Positions 17,670 to 25,821 of a stretch of 64,000 nt of DNA are shown here, one piece after another. A program made the translations under genes and the position numbers. How positions within the stretch are numbered: the first letter of the stretch is position 1; every line of letters starts with the position of its first letter. Source of the stretch: Bradyrhizobium iriomotense (GTDB lineage Bacteria; Pseudomonadota; Alphaproteobacteria; Rhizobiales; Xanthobacteraceae); the NCBI RefSeq assembly GCF_018130765.1, contig NZ_JAFCJZ010000009.1:62001-126000 (forward strand), given 5' to 3'. The notes below the pieces were generated by a model that saw only the letters and a program-made list of their open reading frames with translations, searched no databases and had not been told where the DNA came from.

Positions 17670-18803
17670 TCAGTATCGATAGGGCTCGTGGTCGAACAGC
17701 GGGAACGCGCTGAACACGCTGGGCGCATTCGTTGCGGTGGCCGGATGCAGGCAGGATTTGTTGACTTCGGCGAAGGAGGTTGCGCCGAGCAGGCCGAGGC
17801 AGCGCAGCACTTCGTCTTCCAGCAGCTCCAGCATTCGCGTTACGCCGGCTTCTCCGGCCGCCGCCAGCGCCCAGCATTGCAGCCGGCCGATGCCGACGAG
17901 GTCGGCGCCTGCCGCAATCGCCTTGACGACGTCGGTGCCGCGGCAAAAGCCGCCATCGACCATGATCTTGGCGCGGCCCTTCACCGCGTCGACGATCTCG
18001 GGCAGCACATGCATGGCGCCGCGGCCGTGATCGAGCTGGCGGCCGCCATGGTTGGAGACGTAGATCCACTCGACGCCGTGATCGAGCGCGATCAACGCGT
18101 CCTCGGCGGTAGCGATGCCTTTCAGGATCAGAGGGATCTTGAACTTATCCTTGATCATCTTAACCGTTCGCCACTCCAGTCCCTTCTGGTAATCGCCGCC
18201 GGTGGCGCGCAGGCGGCTCTCGCGAACATAGCGCTTGGCGATGTCACGTTCGCGACGGCTGTAATGGGCGGTGTCGACGGTCAGGCAGAAGGCGGCGTAG
18301 GTGTTCTTCATGGCGCGGCTGACGACATCGGCGACAAAGGCGTCGTCACCACGGACATAGAGCTGGAACAGGCGCAGCGCATCGGGGGCGGCTTCAGCGG
18401 TTTTCTCGAGCCCCGGCTCGGTGACCGAGCTCAGCATGTGTGCTGCACCGAAGGTGCCGGCGGCGCGGGCGACGGCCGCCGCGCCGTGCGGATCGAAGAC
18501 TTCCAGCGCCCCGACCGGGGCCAGCACCACCGGAAGGCGCATCCTGCGGCCGAACTGCTCGACCGAGCCGTCGACCTCATGCACGTCACGCAACACACGC
18601 GGGCGAAAGGCGATCTCGTCCAGCGCCATGCGGTTGCGGCGCATCGTGGTCTCGGTCTCGGCGGCGCCGACGATATAATCCCAGGCGTTCTGGTTGAGGT
18701 TGGCGCGCGCCTTTTTGATGAATTCGTGCAGGTTCTGGAACGGCTCGTTGCTGGCACCGAGTTCGACGTTCCGTTCCGGCCGGATGCGGGGCGCTTCGTT
18801 CAT
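17670..18803 (-). CDS. FMN-dependent alpha-hydroxy-acid oxidase/dehydrogenase
   Basis: A 377-residue TIM-barrel flavoprotein of the lactate dehydrogenase/glycolate oxidase family. Visible features are the WDYIVGAAETETT start, the RVLRDVHEVD segment, the FMN-site PVVLAPVG strand, LKGIATAEDA, and the catalytic His in VSNHGGRQLDHG followed by VDGGFCRGTD and the GIGRLQCWALAAAG end. It oxidises an L-2-hydroxy acid to the 2-oxo acid. L-lactate, mandelate or another substrate cannot be separated by sequence. GGGAGGATAAC precedes the ATG. The HAD hydrolase follows closely on the same strand. Confidence 0.88.
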   Translation of the reverse strand: MNEAPRIRPERNVELGASNEPFQNLHEFIKKARANLNQNAWDYIVGAAETETTMRRNRMALDEIAFRPRVLRDVHEVDGSVEQFGRRMRLPVVLAPVGALEVFDPHGAAAVARAAGTFGAAHMLSSVTEPGLEKTAEAAPDALRLFQLYVRGDDAFVADVVSRAMKNTYAAFCLTVDTAHYSRRERDIAKRYVRESRLRATGGDYQKGLEWRTVKMIKDKFKIPLILKGIATAEDALIALDHGVEWIYVSNHGGRQLDHGRGAMHVLPEIVDAVKGRAKIMVDGGFCRGTDVVKAIAAGADLVGIGRLQCWALAAAGEAGVTRMLELLEDEVLRCLGLLGATSFAEVNKSCLHPATATNAPSVFSAFPLFDHEPYRY

Positions 18804-19096
18804 TGTTATCCTCCCGAGAATTTGAAGCCTTGTGTCATCGCCTAACCCGTCCGCCTCTCCAAAACCATCCTAAAATCGCATAGCTGCGAGGCGCGGGCCG
18901 GCCAGCCGATTCCGGCCCTTCGTGCGTGACGGTTTCGGAACGTTGCCAAAAGTTTAGCCTGAGACGAAGGGATTTTTGCAGGTGCCCGCCAGCGTGGCAG
19001 GGCGGCCTTGAAGAAACCTGAATGGTGTTGTGAGAAGCGGGCTGGATCGCCATTTGCATGGCGTCCCAAGCCCCGAGCAAAAAGGCAAGCCTATCC

Positions 19097-20434
19097 ATGC
19101 GGAAAACCCTGCTGTTCCCCCTGGGCGCGCTCACCGGAGCGTGTCTGACCCTTCTGGTAGCCAGCCCGCACGGCGGTGTATGGGCAGCACGGGCGGCAGC
19201 GGGCGCGGATGACGCCTATTCCCAACTTAACCTGTTCGGCGAAGTGTTCGAGCGGGTGAAGGCGAGCTATGTCGAGAAGCCGGACAATTCCAAGCTGATC
19301 GAAGGTGCGATCACCGGCATGGTGACCTCGCTCGATCCGCATTCACGCTACATGAACGACAAGGCCTGGACCGAGATGCAGGAGACCACCTCCGGCGAGT
19401 TCGGCGGGCTCGGCATCGAGGTCACGATGGAGGAGGGCCTCGTCAAGGTCGTCTCGCCGATCGACGACACGCCGGCCTCCAAGGCCGGCATCATGTCCGG
19501 CGACCTCATCAGCAAGATCGACGGCGAGGCCGTGCAGGGCATGACGCTGGAGCAGGCCGTCAACAAGATGAAAGGCCCGGTCGACACCAAGACCAAGCTC
19601 ACCATCGTGCGCAAGGGCGCGGACGCCCCGCTCGACGTCGCGATCACGCGCGAGATCATCCACGTGCGCCCCGTCCGCTTCCATGTCGATAACGGCGATA
19701 TCGGCTACATCCGCGTCACCTCGTTCAACGAGCAGACCACCGACGGCCTGAAGAAGGCGATTGCCTCGATCTCCAAGCAGGTGCCGCCGGAGAAGCTGGT
19801 CGGCTACGTGATGGACCTGCGCAACAATCCGGGCGGATTGCTCGACCAGGCCGTGTCGGTGTCGAGCGCGTTCCTGCCGCGCGGTGAGGTCGTCTCGACC
19901 CGCGGCCGCAATCCGGAAGAGACCCAGCGCTTCACCGCGCATGGCGGTGACCTCACCAAGGGCAAGCCGCTCGTGATCCTGGTTAATGGCGGCTCGGCTT
20001 CGGCCTCGGAGATCGTGGCCGGTGCGCTGCATGACCACAAGCGTGCCACGATCATCGGCACGCGCTCGTTCGGCAAGGGCTCGGTTCAGACCATCATCCC
20101 GCTCGGCACCGGCAACGGCGCGCTGGCGCTGACCACGGCGCGCTACTACACGCCATCGGGCCGCTCGATCCAGGCCCAGGGCATCGCGCCCGACATCGAG
20201 ATCCTCCAGGACGTGCCGCCCGAGTTGAAGGGCCGGATGGACACCATGGCGGAGTCACAGATGCGCGGCCATCTGCAAGCCGCCGACGGCACCGAGCAGA
20301 CCGGATCGCAATCCTACGTCCCGCCGGAAGAGAAGGACGATAAGGCCCTGCATGCGGCCTACGACTTCCTCCACGGCGTCACCGCCAACGCGGTCGCCGC
20401 GAAGCCCGCGCCGAAGGCTGCGGTGCCGAACTAG
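19097..20434 (+). CDS. S41-family carboxy-terminal processing protease (CtpA-like)
   Basis: An exported serine protease of 445 residues. It has a signal peptide (MRKTLLFPLGALTGACLTLL), an N-terminal helical region, a PDZ domain (about 90-175, with GGLGIEVTMEEG and GIMSGDLISKIDG) and the S41 core with the nucleophile Ser in GSASASEIVAGAL and the general-base Lys in RSFGKGSVQ. Such enzymes trim periplasmic or lipid-anchored proteins. In many alphaproteobacteria the housekeeping copy follows an envC-like gene; that context is absent here. The ATG at 19097 is preferred over 19058 since it starts the signal peptide. A strong terminator follows. Confidence 0.92.
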   Translation: MRKTLLFPLGALTGACLTLLVASPHGGVWAARAAAGADDAYSQLNLFGEVFERVKASYVEKPDNSKLIEGAITGMVTSLDPHSRYMNDKAWTEMQETTSGEFGGLGIEVTMEEGLVKVVSPIDDTPASKAGIMSGDLISKIDGEAVQGMTLEQAVNKMKGPVDTKTKLTIVRKGADAPLDVAITREIIHVRPVRFHVDNGDIGYIRVTSFNEQTTDGLKKAIASISKQVPPEKLVGYVMDLRNNPGGLLDQAVSVSSAFLPRGEVVSTRGRNPEETQRFTAHGGDLTKGKPLVILVNGGSASASEIVAGALHDHKRATIIGTRSFGKGSVQTIIPLGTGNGALALTTARYYTPSGRSIQAQGIAPDIEILQDVPPELKGRMDTMAESQMRGHLQAADGTEQTGSQSYVPPEEKDDKALHAAYDFLHGVTANAVAAKPAPKAAVPN

Positions 20435-20457
20435 ACTTTACGACCTCCAGACATCGA

Positions 20458-20489
20458 TCGCCCGGGAGTGGACCACCACTCCCGGGCGA
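20458..20489 (+). terminator. Rho-independent-type terminator of the S41 protease gene
   Basis: The arms 20458-20471 and 20476-20489 form a perfect 14-bp stem, core CCCGGGAGTGG, with a 4-base loop, starting 23 bases after the stop codon. A short T-rich tail (ATTCGTTTT) follows. Confidence 0.85.
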
Positions 20490-20703
20490 ATTCGTTTTGG
20501 CGGGTGTCGTGTCAGTCGGCGGGGCGGATCGATCGCGAGCTCAGGACATCGGGCTAATGGTAAGCGGCCGGCTCCGGCGACGAGCGCAATCAGTTTAGGT
20601 TCATGACCGCAAAGGTCGTACTGCGACGTTCCTCGCAAGCACCGAGCTGACGTGGGAGGCGGTGATCCCGCAGCTCGCAAGCCGCGGGATCACGGCGCGA
20701 TAG

Positions 20704-20967
20704 TCATTGCTCCTTCTTCGGGCCCATGTGATGCGGGACTTCGGTCTTCGGTCCGCCGCCGTAATGGTGGGTGCCGCCCGATCCACTGGTCGAGCCGCCG
20801 TCGCTCTCTTTCTTGCCCATGTGGTGCGGGACCTCGGTCTTGGGCCCGCCCGAATAGTGGTGGCCGTTCTTCTCGTCGGTCGTGCCCGTCGTGCTCGTCT
20901 GCGCCACGGCGGGCAACGCGACGAACGACATGATCGCGGCAGCGACGATCAGCTTGCGGTGACTCAT
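20704..20967 (-). CDS. Small exported protein with duplicated His-rich motif
   Basis: An 87-residue protein beginning MSHRKLIVAAAIMSFVALPA with a signal peptide cleaved near AVAQ. The mature part carries the same unit twice: GHHYSGGPKTEVPHHMGKK and THHYGGGPKTEVPHHMGPKK, separated by a Gly/Ser-rich linker. The clustered His and Met residues could bind metal, but this is inference. A good ribosome-binding site (AGGAGAAA) precedes the ATG at 20967. It is leftward, divergent from the OpgC gene, and stands alone. I do not recognise a named family. Confidence 0.7.
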   Translation of the reverse strand: MSHRKLIVAAAIMSFVALPAVAQTSTTGTTDEKNGHHYSGGPKTEVPHHMGKKESDGGSTSGSGGTHHYGGGPKTEVPHHMGPKKEQ

Positions 20968-21403
20968 TCTGGTTTCTCCTATTTGAACTTGCCGAGTTGG
21001 TGTCAATCAAGTCCCGGTGGCTTGATTGAGTGGCAACCAAACCCGGAGTGTGGTCGCGCAGGTTGAGCAAGATCAAATCGGAACGCGCGCGCTGGCGTGG
21101 GCCGTTGCGTGGATCGTCGAGTTTGCAGCGGGCGACGAGAAGCATCGATCTTCTTACAGAAAAAAATTATCCGTAGCGCGAAGTCGCGAGCGGCGCGCCA
21201 AGGCCTCGATCGTGCAGCGACGTGGACGAGAGATTGTCGAGGACGACGGGCGGCTCGATTCATTACGCTTTTGAACCACAAAAAGATTTGGCTGGTGCGT
21301 GGATCGAGTTTGATGTCCGTCAATCCGGCATCAATGACGCAACCTAGCGTGCCGGCGCGAATGAGCGGCGACGAGGTCGCGATCCGAAAGGCCGACCGCA
21401 AGA
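20968..21403. other. Intergenic region with one palindromic site
   Basis: 436 bases between the divergent small His-rich protein and OpgC-like genes. No frame looks coding. It holds the 9-bp inverted repeat at 21003-21029 and an unusually A-rich stretch around 21158-21172 (ACAGAAAAAAATTAT), both likely part of the promoter regions. Confidence 0.5.
21003..21029. promoter_or_regulatory. Perfect inverted repeat, possible operator
   Basis: TCAATCAAG (21003-21011) and CTTGATTGA (21021-21029) are perfect inverted copies separated by 9 bases, giving 20-base centre spacing that would suit a dimeric regulator. It lies 36 bases upstream of the leftward small His-rich protein start and 375 bases upstream of the OpgC gene. 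Confidence 0.4.
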
Positions 21404-22648
21404 ATGGAGAACGCGCCGTTGACTGACGAGACTATTCACGACTCCGGCCGGCCTCTGCAAGTTGCGCTTCTCTTGCGCCGCCGTCTCTGGGAGACGATCA
21501 CGATCAGATCGGTGCTGGCCAAGCCGCGGCGCGATGTCCGGCTGGATCTGTTTCGCGGCTTGGCGAACTGGCTGATCTTCCTCGGACACATTCCGAATTC
21601 GGCGCTGGTCTGGTTCACGACGCGCAATTACGGCTTCAGCGACGGCGCCGATCTGTTCGTGCTCATCTCCGGCTACACCGCGACGTTCGTGTTCGGCACC
21701 ATGATGATGGAGCGTGGCTTCGTCATCGGGGCAACCCGGCTGCTGCGACGGGTATGGCAGCTCTATGTCGCCCACCTGCTGCTGTTCTTCGTCTATCTCA
21801 CCGCCGTGCATGTCCTCGCGCATAGGTTCGACGACCTTCATTTGATGGATCAGTTCAACGTCGCGCCGCTGATGGACTTTCCCGTCGAGACGCTCTCGCA
21901 AGGCCTGGTCCTCAAGTTCAAGCCGCTCAATCTTGACGTCCTGCCGCTCTACATCGTGCTGATGGCCGCGTTTCCTGCCGTGCTCTGGTTCGTGCTGCGA
22001 TGGCGCAACGCGGTGATGGTCGGCTCGCTTGGCCTTTATCTGGCCGCCCGCCATTACGGCTGGAACTTGCCCGCCTATCCCTCCGGTGTCTGGTATTTCA
22101 ATCCGTTCGCCTGGCAACTGCTGTTCGTATTCGGAGCCTGGCTCGCCTTGGGAGGGGCGACGGCAAGCCGCTGGCTGCTGTCGTCCCGCACGCTCCTTGT
22201 CATGAGCTGTGGCTTTCTGCTCTTCGCGCTCGTGATGACGCTGGCCGAACGAATTCCCGGTCTCAGGGATTACATTCCCGAGGCACTCGCCGCCATCTTC
22301 ATACCGAACGACAAGACCAATCTCAGCCCCTATCGGGTCATCCATCTGGCGAGCCTGGTGCTCATCGTCGTCTCGCTCGTTCCGATCGACTGGCCGGGAC
22401 TGGAGTCGCCTTTGCTGCGGCCGTTGATTCGATGCGGCCAGCAATCCCTGCCGGTGTTCTGCGTTGGTCTCTTCCTTTCGTTCATCGCGCACTTCCTGCT
22501 TGATTTTGGGTCGGAGGGAATTCCGGCTCAGCTCCTCGTTGGCGCCGCTGGCCTCTGGATCATGACGGGCGTCGCCTACTACCGGACCTGGTCGAAAGGC
22601 GTGGACAGAAGCCAATCGTCCGGGCAGGGCAGGGAGGCGGGCGAATGA
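21404..22648 (+). CDS. OpgC-domain membrane acyltransferase-like protein
   Basis: A 414-residue polytopic inner-membrane protein with about 10 hydrophobic helices. It shows the OpgC pattern: RDVRLDLFRGLANWLIFLGHIP near residue 43, YGFSDGADLFVLISGY, and the later conserved block PYRVIHLASL. OpgC adds succinyl groups to osmoregulated periplasmic glucans; here no glucan synthase genes are adjacent, so another acceptor is possible. Its stop overlaps the next start by four bases (ATGA at 22645), indicating translational coupling with the DUF1622 protein. It is the first gene of the rightward redox gene cluster. Confidence 0.88.
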   Translation: MENAPLTDETIHDSGRPLQVALLLRRRLWETITIRSVLAKPRRDVRLDLFRGLANWLIFLGHIPNSALVWFTTRNYGFSDGADLFVLISGYTATFVFGTMMMERGFVIGATRLLRRVWQLYVAHLLLFFVYLTAVHVLAHRFDDLHLMDQFNVAPLMDFPVETLSQGLVLKFKPLNLDVLPLYIVLMAAFPAVLWFVLRWRNAVMVGSLGLYLAARHYGWNLPAYPSGVWYFNPFAWQLLFVFGAWLALGGATASRWLLSSRTLLVMSCGFLLFALVMTLAERIPGLRDYIPEALAAIFIPNDKTNLSPYRVIHLASLVLIVVSLVPIDWPGLESPLLRPLIRCGQQSLPVFCVGLFLSFIAHFLLDFGSEGIPAQLLVGAAGLWIMTGVAYYRTWSKGVDRSQSSGQGREAGE

Positions 22649-23058
22649 TAACGTCCGAGTTCATCTTCACCGGGGACGTGCAGGGCGTCATCCTGCACGG
22701 CCTGCACTGGACCGCATCGACCATCGAGCTGCTTGGCGTGATGGTGATCGTGTGCGGTGTGGTTGCCGCAACGGTCTGGTCGCTGAAGGAGATACAGCAC
22801 GGTGCGCTCACCGACGCATTTCGTTCCTACCGTGCCAATCTTGGTCGCGGCATTCTGCTTGGCCTCGAATTCCTGATCGCCGCCGACATCATCGGAATGG
22901 TCGCGATCGTGCCGTCGTTCGACCGGCTCGGCATCCTGGCATTGATCATCGTGATCCGCACCTTCCTGAGCTTCTCGCTCCAGATCGAGATCGAGGGGCG
23001 ATGGCCGTGGCGAAGGCATGACGGGGAGGCGAGCGATGCAGCGCGCAGCGGACTTTGA
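22645..23058 (+). CDS. DUF1622 membrane protein
   Basis: A 137-residue protein with three hydrophobic helices (about 28-48, 70-90 and 95-113). It matches DUF1622: GVVAATVWSLKEI, the middle FRSYRANLGRGILLGLEFLIAADI, and ILALIIVIRTFLSFSLQIEIEGRWPW. The family has no assigned activity. Start overlaps the OpgC stop by four bases, so the two are co-translated. It is followed after 121 bases by the Met-rich Spy-like gene. Confidence 0.88.
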   Translation: MITSEFIFTGDVQGVILHGLHWTASTIELLGVMVIVCGVVAATVWSLKEIQHGALTDAFRSYRANLGRGILLGLEFLIAADIIGMVAIVPSFDRLGILALIIVIRTFLSFSLQIEIEGRWPWRRHDGEASDAARSGL

Positions 23059-23179
23059 CACCTCCGTGCGTAAGAGTTGCCGGCGCTTCGCGTCTATATG
23101 GCCTGACCCGCCCCACGCTGTCCTCATCGTCCCTCTCGATGAGCAGATGACCACCCGAATCAAACCCTGGAGACTGACC

Positions 23180-23854
23180 ATGAACTGTTCGAGAAAATTC
23201 GCCGTGTACGCAGCCGCCTTTGCCGTCCTCGCCCTGGGGCCGGTTGGGCTGTCGTCCGCAATCGCCGCCGGTCTTACCCGGACCGCGATGATGGATGACG
23301 ACAAGATGTCGAAGATGCCGCCTCCGTCGGATTCCAGCGACAAGACGAACATGAGCCAGCCGCAGAACATGAGCGGCGGCCGGATGAACGACGACAAGAT
23401 GAAGATGCCGCAGCAAGGCCAGGACAATTCCGGCATGACGCAGATGATGCCGATGATGCAAATGATGGAGAAGATGATGCGCGGCCAGATGAGTTCGTCC
23501 GGCAGCAGCGGCGCGATGAGCGGCCCGGTGGACGTAACGGAGCGGATCGAGGGGCGGATCGCGTTTCTGAAGGCCGAGCTGCAGATCAGCGACAAGCAAG
23601 CCGCCGACTGGAACAGTGTCGCAGACGCCTTGCGTTCGAGCCGGCAGCACCTGCTGGAAGCGCGCAAGATGCTCGCAATGGACGACAGGATGGGAAGCGC
23701 CGACCGTCTGGAGCACTACGAGCGGCATTTGTCCGAACGTCTGGAGGCCATCAAATCGGCTCGCCTGGCCTTGACCCGGCTCTACGCGTCGCTGAACGAA
23801 AGCCAGAAGCAGACCGCGGATACGATCCTGCTGCCGCTGATTGCCTCGTTCTGA
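23180..23854 (+). CDS. Met-rich Spy/CpxP-like periplasmic protein
   Basis: A 224-residue exported protein. The signal peptide is MNCSRKFAVYAAAFAVLALG with cleavage near AIAAG. Residues about 35-105 are extraordinarily rich in Met, Asp, Gln and Ser (MTQMMPMMQMMEKMMRGQM), a composition typical of copper- or metal-handling periplasmic proteins. Residues about 115-224 form long helices like the LTxxQ Spy/CpxP fold (RLYASLNESQKQTADTILL near the end matches the second LTxxQ motif). The start at 23180 follows GGAGACTGACC; ATG at 23144 is an alternative. The next gene carries a related helical domain, 22 bases downstream. Confidence 0.75.
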   Translation: MNCSRKFAVYAAAFAVLALGPVGLSSAIAAGLTRTAMMDDDKMSKMPPPSDSSDKTNMSQPQNMSGGRMNDDKMKMPQQGQDNSGMTQMMPMMQMMEKMMRGQMSSSGSSGAMSGPVDVTERIEGRIAFLKAELQISDKQAADWNSVADALRSSRQHLLEARKMLAMDDRMGSADRLEHYERHLSERLEAIKSARLALTRLYASLNESQKQTADTILLPLIASF

Positions 23855-23876
23855 TCGCCGAGGCGAGAGCGAGATC

Positions 23877-25820
23877 ATGTCAGGTCTGCCCTGTCGACGT
23901 CGATCCGGACTGGCTGCGCTGGTCATCCTGGCGAGCCAGCTCGCCGCCAATGCCGCGCTTGCATCGGACTTGGGCCTCGGCAGCGCGCATCCGACAGGGC
24001 AGTCCGTTCAACGTTGGGAGCTGGCGCAGGCGGAGGATGACCACGCCGCGCATCATCCCGCAGCGTCCGGCGCCACCGGCGATGCGGTGCCGTCCGGTGG
24101 CACCGCGCCGGGAATGATGGGCGGCATGGACGGCATGATGGGCCGGCCGCGCAAGGAGTTCTATCCGGCATTGATGGACATGCCGGCGCTGTCCGCGGAG
24201 CAGCGGAGCAAGCTGGCGGTCCAGGCGCGCGAGCGGATCAGTGCGGAGGCCGATGATCTGGCGCGTGCCGAAATGGATCTGCGGCACGCCATCGCCGGAG
24301 GCGATATCGCCGCGGCGGATCAGGCGTCGCGACGGCTTCGCGAGTCCCTGAATGCCGTGCAGAGCGGCGTGGTCGCGCTGCTTTCGCTGCACGAGGGCAA
24401 GCCGCCGCAGCAGATCGCGCAGGCGTGGTTCAGGTCGCAGATGAACCTGCTGCCTCAGCGAGGCGCGATGGATGCAGACGACGGCACGCCGGGAATCTCC
24501 TGGTTTCACGTCACGACCATGGCGCTGCTGGTGCTGTTCTCGCTGGGGATGCTTGCGGTTTACGTCGCGCGCATGCGCCGGGCGAATGCGCTGGTCGACC
24601 GGCTGACGCGCGTGGCGGCCGTTCCTGCTGCTGCCGCGCCCGTTCCATCCGCGACGGCCGTCGTCTCGCCGGACGAGAAGGCCGTGGCGAGGCCTGCGCA
24701 ACAGACAAATCGCGATGCCGCGCGGGTCGAACCGGGTCGCTCCTGGAAGGGCAAACTGAGGATCTGCGCGATCTATCAGGAGACGCCGAACGTAAAGACC
24801 TTCCGCCTGCAAGCACCTGGCGGCGGCGCGATTCCGTTTGCGTTCCTGCCCGGTCAGTTCCTGACCTACGCCATCGAGATCGACGGAAAGACCGTCAGGC
24901 GCTCCTACACGATCGCCTCGTCCGCCGCCCAGACCGCCTATGTCGAGACCACGATCAAGCGCGAGGACGGCGGACTTCTGTCCGACTACATGCATGGCCA
25001 CCTGAAGGAGGGAGACCTCGTCGAGGTAGCCGGCCCCTCCGGCGCCTTTACGTTCACGGGCGCGGAAGCCGACAGCGTGGTCCTGATCGGCGGCGGGGTC
25101 GGCATCACGCCCCTGATGGCGGCGATCCGCTATCTCTCGGACATCGCATGGCCCGGCCAGATCTACCTCGTCTATGGCGCGCAGACGACCGAACAATTCA
25201 TCTTCCGGGACGAGCTGGAATATCTCCAGCGCAGGATGAATAATCTGCATGTCGCGGCGACGATGATGCGGGCCGCAGGCACCTCGTGGATGGGAAGCGA
25301 GGGGCAGATCACGGCCGAGTTCCTGACTCAGGCCGTACCGGATCTTGCGAAACGGCGCGTGCATCTGTGCGGTCCGCCCGGAATGATGGAGGCGCTCCGG
25401 AAGACGCTGGTCGGCCTCGGTGTGCCGCGCGAGCAGATCAAGACGGAGGCCTTCGGACCGGCGCGCGGCGCCGTTCCGCCTCCCAGCAAGGTCGCCGCCG
25501 AAGCTCCGATGGCGCAAGGTGAGGCCGGCAATCGAGGAGCCGCGTCAGTCGGTCCGGCAACGGCCACGATCCGCTTTGCGAGATCGGGCAAGGTGGCGGC
25601 GCTGCCTCCGGACAAGAGTGTTCTGGAGGTGGCCGAGGGCGCCGGCGTGTCGATCGACTATTCCTGCCGGGCCGGAGTCTGTGGCGTCTGCAAGACGCAT
25701 CTGCTGCAAGGCAACGTCACGATGGAGGTCCAGGACGCCCTGACCGAAGACGACAAGGCGAACGGTCTCATCCTGGCCTGCCAGGCCAAATCGGTCGGGG
25801 ACCTGGTCGTCGAGGCCTGA
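23877..25820 (+). CDS. Membrane NAD(P)H reductase: Spy-like domain + TM + FAD/NAD(P) + 2Fe-2S
   Basis: A 647-residue fusion. Residues 1-30 form a signal peptide. Residues 80-195 form a periplasmic helical Spy-like domain preceded by a His/Met-rich stretch (GMMGGMDGMMGR). A TM helix spans about 208-231 and is followed by RMRR, putting the rest in the cytoplasm. Residues 290-525 are a ferredoxin-reductase module with the FAD motif RRSYTIAS (341-348), the NAD(P) motif GGGVGITP (405-412) and CGPPGMM (498-504). Residues 563-647 are a plant-type 2Fe-2S domain with Cys597, 602, 605 and 635. It probably draws electrons from NAD(P)H and passes them to the b-type protein encoded one base downstream. 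Confidence 0.85.
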   Translation: MSGLPCRRRSGLAALVILASQLAANAALASDLGLGSAHPTGQSVQRWELAQAEDDHAAHHPAASGATGDAVPSGGTAPGMMGGMDGMMGRPRKEFYPALMDMPALSAEQRSKLAVQARERISAEADDLARAEMDLRHAIAGGDIAAADQASRRLRESLNAVQSGVVALLSLHEGKPPQQIAQAWFRSQMNLLPQRGAMDADDGTPGISWFHVTTMALLVLFSLGMLAVYVARMRRANALVDRLTRVAAVPAAAAPVPSATAVVSPDEKAVARPAQQTNRDAARVEPGRSWKGKLRICAIYQETPNVKTFRLQAPGGGAIPFAFLPGQFLTYAIEIDGKTVRRSYTIASSAAQTAYVETTIKREDGGLLSDYMHGHLKEGDLVEVAGPSGAFTFTGAEADSVVLIGGGVGITPLMAAIRYLSDIAWPGQIYLVYGAQTTEQFIFRDELEYLQRRMNNLHVAATMMRAAGTSWMGSEGQITAEFLTQAVPDLAKRRVHLCGPPGMMEALRKTLVGLGVPREQIKTEAFGPARGAVPPPSKVAAEAPMAQGEAGNRGAASVGPATATIRFARSGKVAALPPDKSVLEVAEGAGVSIDYSCRAGVCGVCKTHLLQGNVTMEVQDALTEDDKANGLILACQAKSVGDLVVEA

Positions 25821-25821
25821 C

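Noticed and set aside
21080..21106. GGAAC followed by CGTT, resembling an EcfG promoter upstream of OpgC
   Set aside because: The spacer is 18 bases, not 16 or 17, and the site is 300 bases from the gene; not strong enough to annotate.
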